This document shows, piece by piece, positions 32,404 through 45,069 of a stretch of DNA of 64,000 bases. How positions within the stretch are numbered: position 1 is the stretch's first letter; every line of letters begins with the position of its first letter. The stretch comes from Piezodorus guildinii. Taxonomy: Eukaryota; Arthropoda; Insecta; Hemiptera; Pentatomidae. The translations under genes and the position numbers were made by a program. The stretch is from contig CM041294.1 of the NCBI GenBank assembly GCA_023052935.1, positions 103,696,116 through 103,760,115 of the forward strand. The letters are read 5' to 3'. Below the pieces are notes generated by a model. That model had not been told where the DNA came from and did not search any database. It saw only the letters and a program-made list of their open reading frames with translations.

Positions 32404-34354
32404 TGTTTAGCAGTCTAATTTTATTATAAACTAGAGTCAGTTTACGATAAGTTACCGCGAAATTAAATGAATATAATACTAGGCGACACGAACGCAAAGG
32501 TTGGAAGGGAAGAAGTATATAGTCCTACAATCGATGAAGAAAATTTGCAAGGATATAGTAATGATAATGGGAATCGACTAATAAACTTTGCCATTTCGAA
32601 AAACCTAGTAATCAAAAGAACTACGTTTAAACATAATGATATTTATAAGTATACGTGGACATCGCCGGATGGACAAACGCGGAATCAAATCGATCATGTT
32701 TTAGTACAAAACAGATGGCAAAGTAGCATAATTAACGTGAGATCGTATCGCGGTGCAGAATGTGGTTCTGATCATGAATTAGTAATTGCGAAACTTCAAC
32801 AAAAACTAAATACAAAAATGAGAACACACAACTATATTCATCCCGAGAATTTTGATTTAGTTAAATTACACAATCCCGGAACTAAAAAACAATTCGCGAT
32901 AGAAGTAAAAAATAGGTTCGAAGCTTTGGAATCTTTAGACAAGGAACACGAAGACGTAAACAAATTATGGAAAGGGATCAGGGATAATATTAGAGATGTT
33001 GGTAATTTATATCTTGGGAAAATCGAAAATAAAAAGAACAAACCTTGGTTCGACGGTGATGGTCAAAATATGTGTGAAAAAAGAAAAACCGCTAAACTGA
33101 ATTCCTTAAATAATCCAAGCTATAATAACGTGGCTTACTTTCGGGTATATAAACACCATTTTGACAGCATTCTAAATACGGAAAATAGTAATCAATCTCC
33201 TCACTCTGAATATCACAGCGCTCAACCATGGATAGACGCACCGAGTAAAGAAGAAGTCGAAATGGCGATAGGAAAATTAAAACGTTATAAAGCTGCAGGA
33301 AATGATAATATTACGAGTGAATTAATTAAGGCGTGTGGAGAAGTGGGCGTTTTCAAATTACAGGTTTTAGTTAAGAAGATCTGGGAAAATGAAAAAATGC
33401 CCGAAGAATGGAAAGAATCAATACCTATTCCGATTCACAAAAAAGGACCGAGGACGGATTGTAACAACTATTGTGGGATCTCTCTTCTCCCAGTATACTA
33501 TAAAATATTCTCGTCAATACTAAGTGAATCACGGAATACGCTGAGGAAATTATCGGAGACTACCAATGTAGATTTAGGCGGAATAGCTTGACTATTAATC
33601 AAATATTTTCCTTACGTCAAATATTAGAGAAAAAGTTGGAGATGCTGTATAACATCATGATTGAACAGGGAATACCTAGAAAGTTAGTAAACCTAGTAAA
33701 GATGTGTTTGCCGGAAACATTTCATTAAGTTAGAATCGGTCATAATTATCTCGAGAGATTTGAGGGGGGATCAGGTCTGAAACAGGGTGACTCCCTTTCA
33801 CCTATTTTATTTAATATAGCATTAGAATATGTCATAGTAAAGGGGATGTGTACCGAGAAAGGGTTAAATATGGGTGAACAGATCCCGGTTTTTGGGTATG
33901 CCGATGATTTGGTACTGCTAGGTGAAGACACGGAAACCATGCAACTAAATACAAGTGTGTTAATAAAAACCGGTAAAGAAATAGGACTCGAATTAAATAC
34001 CGATAAGACGATATATATGATTAGTAGCAGAAACAGTGGCGATCTTGTTGATATTGATATATCAGGGCATACCTTTGAACACGTAGAGAAATTCAAGTAT
34101 TTAGGTTCAATGATAACAATAAAAAATAAAATCCAGGGATAAATAAAGTCTTGGTTAAAGGTGGGAAATGCCTGTTATTATTCTCATATATAGGTAAAAG
34201 CTATTATTCTTCCGACGGTTCTTTACGGATGTGAAACGTGGCCGCTTACTTTGAAGTATGCATAAAACGGCTTAAGGTTTTCGAAAATATCAGTATCGAA
34301 CCTTCGGGTTCGGTAAGCCTATTATTATTATTATTATTATGTTTAGCAGTCTAA
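32404..34354 (+). mobile_element. RTE-type LINE insertion with 15-bp TSD and (TTA)n tail
   Basis: TGTTTAGCAGTCTAA at 32404-32418 and at 34340-34354 flanks the element 32419-34339. The element begins in frame within the endonuclease, so it is 5'-truncated, and ends in a TTATTATTATTA run (about 34320-34339) directly before the right TSD. Short microsatellite tails instead of poly(A) are a known trait of RTE elements, which agrees with the coding content. Confidence 0.85.
32419..34290 (+). pseudogene. RTE/CFDP2-like endonuclease-reverse transcriptase, broken
   Basis: Endonuclease part: KLESVYDKLPRN, stop at 32464, then NIILGDTNAKVGRE (catalytic D and N), TWTSPDGQTRNQIDHVLV and GSDHELV (active-site His). 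This is the domain shared with craniofacial development protein 2 and BovB/RTE. The frame is open to 33591 and includes RT N-terminal text (KAAGNDNITSELIKACG, PIPIHKKGPRTDCNNY). A frameshift near 33530 is followed by QCRFRRN and TINQIFSLRQILEKKLE in another frame. A deletion near 33637 removes RT motif A (the F-D-S-V block). Motif B (GSGLKQGDSLSPILFNIAL) and motif C (GYADDLVLLGED, 33897) follow. PTVLYGCETWPL (about 34210) is the last conserved block; the rest of the C-terminus is missing. Confidence 0.88.
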
Positions 34355-34738
34355 CATGTGATGCCGTCATCCTGAACCAACTGTTTGTCGTATTTCCAAA
34401 CTTTTAGTGCGAGAAAGGAACTCTTTCGGGTGTTTTATAGGCTATTTATTGAGAATGGCTTGCCTCCAAAACGTAGATATTGAAGAGCAAAAAAAAAGTC
34501 ACTTCTTGACTGATATTTTTTCTTTGAGGGGTCTTTGAGTCAACATAGCGGAAATGAAGTGACAAAGAGGAGATCAAATGATATTCAAAAGCGTTAAGCC
34601 AGGAATTTCACTATTCAATTATAATTTATATGGTATGTTTTAGAGATTCTACTCTGAAGAGCACTTCACATCCACTCATATGGCTATTGGATTAATTGAC
34701 TCTTTTAACAGAATGAGATTTTCTGAGAACAAGGTTTG

Positions 34739-35420
34739 TTCAGATGTCTTCTTCCTCTTGAAGAAGCTAAAACCGTTTGATCTTCTGAGAAAGATCAATC
34801 TCTTCATTTATACCTTTGGAATTAAGAAGGTTAAACATCCTGTTTAAATTAATTAAACTTAGTAAACGACAGAAAGTTTTACAATCTCTAATAATCGAGG
34901 TTTGTTTTTTTTCGATTAACTATAAATTCTTTCAAAAATTGAAATTCGTTTGATTTTTTTTTCCATTTTGAAGAAAAAAATCGTCTCCTAACTTTGAAAT
35001 AAAAAAAATATAACCTTTGAAGGATCTTTTCTTCGGTACATAGAAGGATCCGTGCATTGTATAGTTCTATGGATGATGAGGACCACATCGTTGTATAATG
35101 TTGAAAGAGACCACAAAAACAATAAAAAAATTTTAAGTTTAGGTTATGGCGCCCTCACTCAGCTACGACTTTTTCATACTTGTGACGCGGCTGAGATAGA
35201 AGCGAAGTATTTCTCGCATTCTGCTTTTTCCCTCTATAAGGAGGTGGGGGGAGAGTGAAAAGACCACAATATTGTGAATGAGTGATAATATTACCTATTG
35301 GAGTGCTGCCAATTGGCAGTTTCTCTTCATAGAATTTTCATGTGTTTTATCTAATAGCTAATTTACAAGATGTATTAATCAATACAGTTGTAAATATGAA
35401 CAATAAAAATAAAAAAATTA
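34739..35420 (+). repeat. Repeat block with LINE-like 3' end (copy A)
   Basis: The first 316 bp (34739-35054) is nearly identical to 38291-38604. Downstream, GCGGCTGAGATAGAAGCGAA (about 35188) resembles the Jockey 3' UTR, and ATGAACAATAAAAATAAAAA ends it at about 35415. It is probably a LINE-derived, UTR-bearing fragment. Frames inside (34888-35088 minus, 35052-35258 plus) show no domains. Confidence 0.6.
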
Positions 35421-36507
35421 TATGCGAATTCTGTGTATTGCTTAATATTATAAATTTAATACCTCTAAGGGATATTGAATAGTACTTTCTGCTAAATTCT
35501 AAAATAATGTATGAGTATCCCAATTATCGTAATGAAATCGGAGCGAACACCTTGTTCTATATTTTTATAATATTCTTCATCATGATTAAGATTTCTCCAG
35601 CATAAGTTTTGTTCTTCGTAGTCAATAAAGAGAGAAAACATTTATTTTTATTTTTAGAAATTAACTTAAATTTAAATACTTTCATTATTACAATATTATT
35701 GTGAGTAAAAAATATTGAATTTTATTGAACTAGTGGAATCGATTTATGTGCAGCGTAAATCCACGTTTTGAATACGGATTTCTCATGCCAAGAGCAGATT
35801 TTTTTAGGAATGATCACATAAAAACATATTATATACAATACTTTTTGTAAATCAGTTGTTATTTTTTAGTCGACTTTTAATATCTGCACGTCAGAACTAC
35901 ATCGGAACATGGAGTGTAGGCTCACAACTCCATCACGAACAGTTAACAAAACTTATAATTATAACATTCTAGGAACACGGTACAGGAAACGTTGTTAAAC
36001 GCAATTCACAAAGTTGGGCTTTATAGGCCAAACAGTACCTATGCAAAGTGAAACATGAGTAATCCAACATTTCCTCACATTTCAGCATCTACCTCGGAAT
36101 GTATCGTTCATATTTTTTTTTTTTCATTTCTTCTCAGCTGCTTCCAAATCTTACTCTGTTACAATCTGCATTATTTATCTGCCTGAATCAGTTCATGAAT
36201 AGTCCAACCTATTACGCTAGTTAACATACATGCATGCCTAATGTCAGTCACGGAAGGAGAGTTCGTGGGAAACAGGGGAACCGAAATTTGACCCAAGTTA
36301 ATTTGAATTCCAGGAAACAACATTCATAAGCAGGTTCATACTATCACTGTTTCTCTATAACCTCAAATAATCGAATTATTGTTAATTTTATTTACAAACC
36401 AACAAATTAAAATATTTTTTGAATGGACTAATTATTATATGGTTCTTCGTAAAATACTTTAAAATAAATCTTATGCGTTATATGATAAATTAAAAAAATC
36501 AGGGGTG
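35421..36507. other. No gene seen
   Basis: AT-rich, no supported frame or repeat end. Confidence 0.5.
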
Positions 36508-36625
36508 CACAAAACACGAATTTCACTTACTTCACTATTTAAAATCAATTTTTAGAATTTTTAAGAAAATAAAATGGAAAACAAAGAATAATATTGATCG
36601 TTAATTATAATATTTCCAATAATGC
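36508..36625 (+). repeat. Dispersed family R, 5' fragment
   Basis: GTGCACAAAACACGAATTTC, ACTTACTTCACTATTTAAAA and TCAATTTTTAGAATTTTTAA match the start of R. Weak R-like text on the minus strand (TGCCGTTGGAAAGAAATAAA) occurs at 36899. Confidence 0.55.
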
Positions 36626-37243
36626 CACAGGAGACATAAGAATTAATATATCAGCTTCTACTAAATTATTATATAACTAGTATAAAATTAATCCCAAGAA
36701 TTTAAAATAACTAAAGGGATTTTCCGAAACTACTGAGATTTTCCGAAACCAACCGCTTCCATAAATCAGTGCCTGACTTTTCTCCATTGTTCACTAGTCA
36801 GTAGTAACAATAATAATGTCCAAAATCACGAGTATGTTTAATGTTAACTTTTACTTACCTACGCGAAAAATTTCCTAGTAAGTTTTAGATTATTATATGC
36901 CGTTGGAAAGAAATAAAACAAATATATTACTATCTAACATACAAAGTCATAACGTTTTTCAAAGATGGTAACGAAAAACCATAATTTAAGCAATTTTTGT
37001 AAATCCGTAATTCCACTTTTTCATTCATATTTTCATAGTAAATGTGAGTATAACAAAAAAAAAAAGCATTATACACATGTAGAGAAACCACTAATTGGCT
37101 ACACTATAAATTGATTATTGTAGTAATTTACCTGAAATAAATGTAGTCATTAAAACTTTTTTTTTTTTTATTTTCATTTTAAGAAGGTAAGAGAAGTAAG
37201 TGAGAGTGAAATGAAACATCCACTCCCTATTATTATATTATAG

Positions 37244-37248
<5 letters not shown>

Positions 37249-37301
<53 letters not shown>
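37249..37301. repeat. (TA)n microsatellite
   Basis: About 50 bp of TA. Further TA tracts at 37452-37507 and a TA/TG tract at 37639-37672 lie inside the foldback that follows. Confidence 0.95.
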
Positions 37302-37305
<4 letters not shown>

Positions 37306-37317
37306 TTGAGTGAATAA

Positions 37318-37637
37318 ATTTATTTTTAGGTTCTTTTTAACTAAAAAATTAATCAATATTGTTCATTCTACTGTCCTTTTATTCTCTCCTACGTTTCGGG
37401 CTAGTGTTGTTTTCAAGGATCCTACTTTAATCTGTCCTGTCTAGTTAAATAATATATATAATATATATATATATAATTTATTATATATATATATATATAT
37501 ATATATTATATTGTTACACTATAAATAAAAACTTACTTTAGGCTAAAACCATCCTTTTCAGCTTGTTATTATCTACTTATTAACAAGCTGACAAGTCTGG
37601 TTTCAGCCTAAAGTAATTTTTTTTTTCTAATTTGACC

Positions 37638-37673
<36 letters not shown>

Positions 37674-37825
37674 TTTAGTGCATGCGCCATAGACAGGACA
37701 GATTAAAGTAGAATCCTTGAAATAGCAAAAGGCTGAAATGTAGGACTGAGAAAAGAAATAAAAGAATTGTCGAAGTGAAAAGGATAGATCAATTTGTTAT
37801 TTTAAAAGAACCTAAAAATTATAAT
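37318..37825. repeat. Foldback carrying paired PLE-end-like motifs
   Basis: Left arm 37318-37440 and right arm 37694-37825 are inverted copies: TTTTAGGTTCTTTTTAA (37323) against TTTTAAAAGAACCTAAAAA (37800), and GGATCCTACTTTAATCTGTC against GACAGGATTAAAG-type text at 37694. Each arm contains the GAAACGTAGG / GAAATGTAGG motif (37397 minus, 37734 plus) preceded by a CTTGAAA variant of the hammerhead-like core. At the centre, 37539-37613 is a second hairpin with arms TTACTTTAGGCTAAAACC and GGTTTCAGCCTAAAGTAA. TA tracts fill the rest. Confidence 0.65.
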
Positions 37826-38290
37826 TTATATATTAGGGTTTATGAAAACGGTAAACATATGAAACACAAGAAAATTTTTCACATTATTAAATTTTTTGTT
37901 TTCCTATCAAATAATTAAAATTTTTAAAACTCTAAATTTTATAAAGAGATGCGAAAATTAGAAAGTTAGAAACTAGATAAACACCTGACACAGACAAAAT
38001 AATATGACAAGATGTGTCTTCCGCCTTTCCTTAATAAAACATGAGATTGTGGACAGTAAAATATTATACAGCTTGGGGGTTGTTTTTATATAACCGCGAA
38101 AAAAGAAAAGAATGAGCTGAGTGCGTCAGGAGTCGTCAGAATCTGCCCCTTCTTTCTTTTCAATAGAAATGTTTGTATTATACAAAGGCGAGAAATCTGA
38201 AATTCAGATTCAACAAGAATCGCAGCTCTAGTGTATTATTATATCGTGTTATCGTTGTGTTATTATTTTATCGTCGCCGAACAAATTGGC

Positions 38291-38900
38291 TTCAGATGTC
38301 TTCTTCCTCTTGAAGAAGCTAAAACCGTTTGATCTTCTGAGAAAGATCAATCTCTTCATTTATACCTTTGGAATTAAGAAGGTTAAACATCCTGTTTAAA
38401 TTAATTAAACTTAGTAAACGACAGAAAGTTTTACAATCTCTAATAATCGAGTGGTTGTTTTTTTTTTCGATTAACTATAAATTCTTTCAAAAATTGAAAT
38501 TCGTTTGATTTTTTTTTCCATTTTGAAGAAAAAAATCTCTCCTAACTTTGAAATAAAAAAATATAACCTTTGACGGATCTTTTCTTCGGTCATAAGATCC
38601 TTTGTATATGTTCTAGAAGATGACGCAAAAACAATTCTTGTTTGTTGACGCCAAAAGCAATTCTCATATTCTGCTCCTCTATAAGGGTGGGGTATTATCG
38701 CAATCGCTTTACCTATAAATGGGGGAAGTGAAAGACATAATATTTGATTTTATTTCATATATTGTTGATTTGTATTTTTTTATAAATGTTTTACATATTT
38801 TTTTTTCCATTTTATGTAATTTGACTTTATCTTTTTTTTCTGTAAAATATTGCATGAATGGGTTAAAAGCATCATTCATCTCCCCCCATCAAAAAAATAA
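38291..38900 (+). repeat. Repeat block with LINE-like 3' end (copy B)
   Basis: 38291-38604 is near-identical to 34739-35054, offset 3552 bp. The following part (TTCTCATATTCTGCTCCTCT, TTTTATGTAATTTGAC, AAATATTGCATGAATGGG) aligns loosely with copy A and with the distal Jockey 3' UTR. The frame at 38719-38970 is low complexity. Confidence 0.6.
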
Positions 38901-40173
38901 TAAGTTAAATTACCAAACATCTAGTTTCACATTATTATTTTTTTTAAGTTTTAATACAGACAAAATATAAATTACTTAACTAGTATGACCTTTGGTGAAA
39001 CCATAATTTCAATCCAATAAATAAATAACATTTGAAGACTTCTTTTTCTACCAATAATCATTATTTAAACAATGTTAAGATGGTTAAATGTGTTAATAAT
39101 TAGGTAAAATCAAACATCTGGAACGAACCTCATGTAAAAGCCAACAGAAGATCGCTCGGGTATTTTAGATCTATAAATTAATATTTAAGCAGCAATTTTT
39201 ATGTTCTTTCAATGCACAAAATGCCGCATGTAATAATTTATCGTACAGAAAATTAGGAATATCCATTGAAGGGTTTGAGGCAACGCTTATGAATGTTGGT
39301 GCACCCTACGGATTGAGAAGGATTTCCCTTGACAAAGAGATATTGACCTAACAATCCGGAAAGTTTGTGAGCCGTCTTGGAAGTAAACAAGTAGAACGAA
39401 TTCAAAGTATTATAAAATTGCATCCAATAGAATGATAGTTCTATATTAGGGCTCTAGGAGATAGATCGATCATTGCAGTTTTTTTTTTATACTTATGAAA
39501 CTTTAAATGCTTAGAATTTGATATCATCAAAAGAAGTTTTGAACCCGTTACTGAAAAAATGAATAAAAAGTGTTACATCATTTTAAAAATTAGATAAAGA
39601 CGATGGCCTGGAGACCCACTAAATTAAATTGACATTGAAGTGCTACCACTGGATATTTCTTCAAAAGACATTTCCAAACCCATAATTATTGCATTTATTA
39701 TAAGTACAGTTGTAAATATCAATAAAATGTTTTTAAAATAATTACATAAAGACATTAAAAAAAAAAAGTTTTAAAGAACAAATTAAAAATTAGGAATAAT
39801 AAGTTATTCGATATTTTTTTTACTAATGGTAAGGACGTAAAAAAATAAATTGAATTGTACTAATTTTTATTCAATATAATCGGACAACATTCTGTACTGA
39901 CTCTTTTAGTTCATTTGGCCTAATAATTTAAATTATTAATACCTTTTCTGACTGGTTAGTTATATATTATAAACATAAAAAGAATAATATAATAACTCAC
40001 CCTACTTGCGGCATTAACGGAAGGAATAGACGAAAAGCAATAAATTTAAAGATCATTGTATTATAAAAATGAAAAATGTAGGAAGAAAGGCCATAACAAT
40101 TGAGATGTGTTAGAATTTAGTTTTTTATTTAAATTGGTTTTTATAACCAAAAAAAAAATCTAAAATATATTTT
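38901..40173. other. No gene seen
   Basis: AT-rich. AGTACAGTTGTAAATATCAATAAAATG followed by an A-run at 39759-39769 resembles another truncated LINE end. Confidence 0.45.
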
Positions 40174-40440
40174 AGGGCATTGTTCTCCGGGTCCCAGATT
40201 CGAACCTCGGATGAGGCAGAATGAATTATTCTGTTATTTCAGCCGAAGAGCGATTCTGGTTTATGGAAACCCTTCTGGGCACATCCAGCCCATATAAAGA
40301 GAGTTTCCCAAAATTGAGGAAACGACCTAGTGGTCGAACGTAATTATGGCCTAATCACCGCCTGGCTATGAAGCTCTAAATGTACAGAACCCAACACTCT
40401 TCATGAATTGTAGAGGTACACATTTTTTATTTATTTTTTT
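40174..40440 (+). repeat. tRNA-derived SINE, 5'-truncated (family S4)
   Basis: Opens near a B-box-like GATTCGAACCTCGG (40199). The body GAAACCCTTCTGGGCACATC and AGCCCATATAAAGAGAGTTT leads to an AT-rich tail (ATTTTTTATTTATTTTTTT, about 40420-40440). The A box is missing. Body and tail differ from S1-S3. Confidence 0.55.
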
Positions 40441-40861
40441 CTTGCGATAATATTACATAACATCAAACCACTAATTTATCTTAGGTAAATGCACTTTTAA
40501 GATTAAATTAAGTTCATCAATTATACAAAAATAGATCAAAATGCCAGAAGAATGTATTAATTCTTGATTTAATACTCATAAAACTTAAGCAACTAATATT
40601 TTACTAAAAAAACAATAATTCATTATGAAAATTGTTTTGCAATGGTTATAGTTTCTCATTATATCAAAGAAAATAGAGAAAATAATTGGTAATTATCTGT
40701 GAACTGAACCCATTACATGACCCTATAGTCGTGAACGTTGAGGATTCTCGTAGATTTTTAAATTGATAAATAAAAAATAAGATATCTTCTTAAATATACA
40801 GAATAGCAGATATTAAATAGAACTACCTTTGAAAAAGAAAAGGCAGAAAGGCTTCATTTAC

Positions 40862-41085
40862 TATTAATATTCCTAAAGTGAGAGAATTCCTTGAGAAAAG
40901 AAGACATCACTTTTATAGTTCCTTAGAAGTGCTTCGAAACCCACTATATTGCTCCTGTAAAGTAGAGTTTAAGACTGGAAGTGTCAAGATTGGAATGATC
41001 CCCACCACCAAGAGGAATACCAAATCTGTGATAGCACTTCAAAAACATAATCTATTAACAGAAACAGTCTTAAAATGTATCTAGA
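40862..41085 (+). pseudogene. Probable LINE C-terminal fragment
   Basis: The translation INIPKVREFLEKRRHHFYSS followed by LEVLRNPLY (about 40866-40953) matches the pattern IPxVxEFxxKRxxxFxxxLxxxxNPL seen at the C-termini of Jockey-type ORF2, including the minus-strand copy at 57883-58479 (IPTVQEFMKRRQVKFFET). The frame stays open to 41084 without further recognisable text. RT motifs are absent. Weak evidence from one block only. Confidence 0.4.
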
Positions 41086-43679
41086 TACAGTAAAAGGAAA
41101 TTATTCAGAAAAAGATTTAGCAAAAAAATTTTTTTTTCATACCCTCTGGTTTTATTTTTGCACAAAATACAATACAAATATGATATGTACACATGTCACA
41201 GATATTTGTCCTTCTATTACCCGAAGGTATTCTAAGGAGGATTTCTATATGCGCTGCATGCACTATTAACATTTCAATGGCTTCTATGCCTTTATGTATC
41301 AATTACAAAATGGGAGGGACCATTCTTCAGGATTTAGCAAAACATGTAACTTGTCACAGCTGACAAAAACTAGAGTTGGAACAAACCCTCGCTCTGATGA
41401 AATCAGCTGATCTTTTAATTAAAAAGTATTTAAAATTAAGGGAGGTTACAAAAAGATTGATGGTGTTATTGGTTATGTATCTTAGTCTTGTTCAGTTTGT
41501 GATACATGTTAATTATATTAGTTTGGTTTTGATTTATTAATGAATATTGAACCCGTAGGGGTAAGTTTATCTTTGACGTTTAGTATTTTTTTTGTGTACA
41601 GTAAACTTTCTAAATGTGATTTATTATAAAATTGTATTGTAACCTTTTAGGTTCAATTACCTGATGTGAAAATAAAGAAGTTTCAAGTCAAAAATGGTTA
41701 CTACTCACTCCCCCTCCGCTGAGCTAGCACTTATTTAAATAAATTATTATATAACATAAATAGAGACGTTACAAACTAAATTGGGGTTATAAAAAAAAAT
41801 TAATTTAATTTACGAGAAGTATTAAAAAAAACAGGGCTATTAGTTAATATAACTGCATTATTAATATTTCACAAGTATGTAAGCAGTAGGCATAAGTTAT
41901 AATTTAGTACATCCATCATAGCTTTATAATCAATTAATATTCAATGTCCTACCGCAATCACAAGCTCTTTACATTATCCTTCAATTGAATTAATGATAAA
42001 ATGATATAATTGAGTAGCCTCATTTGGATTCTATTCACTGAAAGACTTTTTAAAAATAGGACCACTATTCCATTGGCACTCTGTGTAAAACAACGAATCG
42101 ATTACAATAGCTCTAGCATCCGTTGGATTGCATTCAACATTTCAAACAAAGAGGAGCCATCCATTGAAATGAGGATCGGATGTACGGAACCAATAGCTAA
42201 TATTGGTATTTGTGATATTGCCTTGTCAACGGCTAGTTGACAAATCAGAAACCAAACCCTGCAAAGAAAACATTTCCATCAAAATCATTATATATGACAT
42301 ATTAATGGTTAGCATAATGCAACTTAAATCCATAAAAGTATATGTCAGTGTCTCATAAAGTTTTATATAAAATTCACCTTAATAAGTAAATGCAATAACT
42401 ATTTAAGGCTAGAAATGATTATTTATAAACAAAAGTAATAATAATTATAATACTTTAAAACTGAATGACAATATTAATTTCTACAGAAAGAGTACAGTCA
42501 GTAATTTTACTGGGCTAAATAATTTTAAGTGACGAAATCATATTATGGATGCCTACTAAGGATGAATTTATTAACGTTTTTGACTTCAACTGATGATAGG
42601 CAAGGAACACAAAAACGTCGATTTAAAGAGTATAAATAAATTATGAAAGAATGCATTGGAAACATGGAAGGCCATGAACTACTTATTAAAAAAAAACACT
42701 GCAAATTATTAATTATTAATAAATGGTTTATTATTTTCAAATAATTATACTAGGGTATAACTGTTTACAGCTCCTATTATTTTAAATTTTTATCTCTTTT
42801 TATAATTATTTGCGGTTTTCGTTTAAAAAAAAAAAAAAAAAAACGCAGGTTATCTTCCTCATACTGCACCCAACGAAGTGCTGACTTCTCTTCCAACCGT
42901 TGTCTTTTCATGGTGTGAGCGTAGTTTCTTGTGAATTTTAAATTGTAACTATCTCTTTGTTATCTTAAACAAATATTAAAGCCTTGGCACCGTGGGTTCT
43001 ATCTTGTTGAGCATTCACTATTCCACACTGAAATACGCATGAAGTTTTCATTAGCACTGCTTTTAATCGACGTGTTCTCTAGCTTTTTTTTAGAACAGAT
43101 ATCAGCTATGGAGCGTGTCCTAATGCGTTTCTAGCCATTCTAACTCTTCATCAATTAGTCTGTATACTAGTATACATAATTAGTCTGTATTGTAGTTCTC
43201 TATATACTACAAAAATATTCTCCTATACACATCAGATACATGTTGTACGGTGGACTTTTATATTTCTCCATAGCGTAAAAGACAATAATTTTTTTCCAAC
43301 AACACATATTTTTATATACTTATTTATTCCATGAGGCCGAATGTAAAGGTGTAGTGTATCAGCGTCGAATGGGGATTTAATATCTGAACTTGCCGTAACT
43401 GGCCGGCTAGCGATGGCTGGTGAAGAATTTACAAGCAGCAATTAATATGAAAAAGTACACTAAGAAAACAGTATGATGAAACATAATTTAAAAAAAAATA
43501 AAGTAACAAAAAAAAGAAACAAAGAAAGTACAAAAATAAATAAAAATAAACATTTTGATTTCACTGAAAAAGAGAAAATATATAAATAATAATGGTCTCA
43601 CAACTTCTTAAGATAAAACTAATAAACACTTTTAAAGTTATTTGACTTTTCAAGTAAACAAAAACCAATATATAGGTAT

Positions 43680-43743
<64 letters not shown>

Positions 43744-45060
43744 CGTATATATATTTCATGTGTTGAATATACGTATGTGTTGCACTGCATTCAAACAGAT
43801 ATTTTAATGCCTAAATAGAGGCATTAATACAAAAGTTGCAGAAAAAAAAGACAAAATTTAAATAAATTATTGTTTCCGAGTTACTTTTACATGTATTATC
43901 TTCAAATAATACAGGACAGATTTTGAAAGAAATATTGATGGGTAAATATCATTGCTAATGCTGTATATATAACAACTAAGTGTGCCATACAGATATTTTA
44001 GTATCTAGCATTAAAGAGGCAATTAAAATAAAGAACTCCATTGTGATTATTCGATTTTTTTAATGTTGTTATACTGCCTTTATTTCTTATATAAATGTAA
44101 AGCCTATTTTTATTATTAAGTATTCATGTTTCAGATCATTAGAAAATTTATAATTACATTTCAATTAATTTTTTATTTACTTTATTTAAATTACAATTTA
44201 AAAATAAATCCATTTTGTTTGGATCAATAATTGCGAATTCAAAGTAGAAACGCTAAAAAAATATACTTCTAACTCTCAGGTTACATAAATCAATGAATAA
44301 CTTTATTGATATTTTCATAACCAATAAAAATAGTAATTTGCGTAAAATAATTTAGGGAATGAATCCCGAACTAACCAAATTTCTTAGAGAAAATTGCATG
44401 ATGAACCAAAAAATATTACCACGGTTTATAAGAAAAGACTGAGAAGGATCTGTAAGTGGAATCTGTCGTGAGCACTTAGGGATGACTCAAGCCAAGCGAG
44501 GGGTGCTTCTGGAAGCTGTTCTTCTTAGCAGCCAGTTTCTTCCTCTTTTTTTCACTTTACCGTAGCTACAAATTGCTGCATTTATGAAATTGGTTGTTGA
44601 ACCCAACCATTCATACAAAAACAAAATACTACAAATACATTCATCCGAAGAATCAAATAAAAGAATGAAGAAAAAAAAAAAGTGGAATCCTACTTTACAC
44701 ATTCGTTTGATTGAAACAGAGGTCATATCTGTTATGTTAAATGCGTTAGAAGTATTTATTTCGTATATTTTGTAGTATTCTTTCCATTACTAAATAAAAA
44801 TACATACTTCATTCATATTGCTTTGTTTTTTTTTTCGGAAAATAATGCAGGATTGTCTTTTTTTTATTTTTAATTCAGATTACCACCATTTTATTCAATC
44901 GAAAAAGTCCCCACTTCAATAAATTGCTGCTATCGTGTTTTTGGTTCAATTGAAGTAAAATTTACCATTAATTAAATTGATAAACTTTAAAAAAACGTTT
45001 TCAAATTACCTTTGTCCATTGATTTTTCTTTTAACCTAGTGATGGCCCGATACCTGAAAA
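41086..45060. other. No gene seen; (TA)n at 43684-43742
   Basis: AT-rich. A frame at 42010-42240 (+) of 76 codons is unusually mixed in composition but carries no motif I recognise. 41600-41690 has an AATAAAG signal after TTCAATTACCTGATGTG, possibly a LINE end. Confidence 0.45.
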
Positions 45061-45069
45061 AATGATTAT

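Noticed and set aside
42010..42240. Host exon
   Set aside because: 76 codons of mixed composition, but no recognised protein, no clear splice signals, and chance is not excluded.
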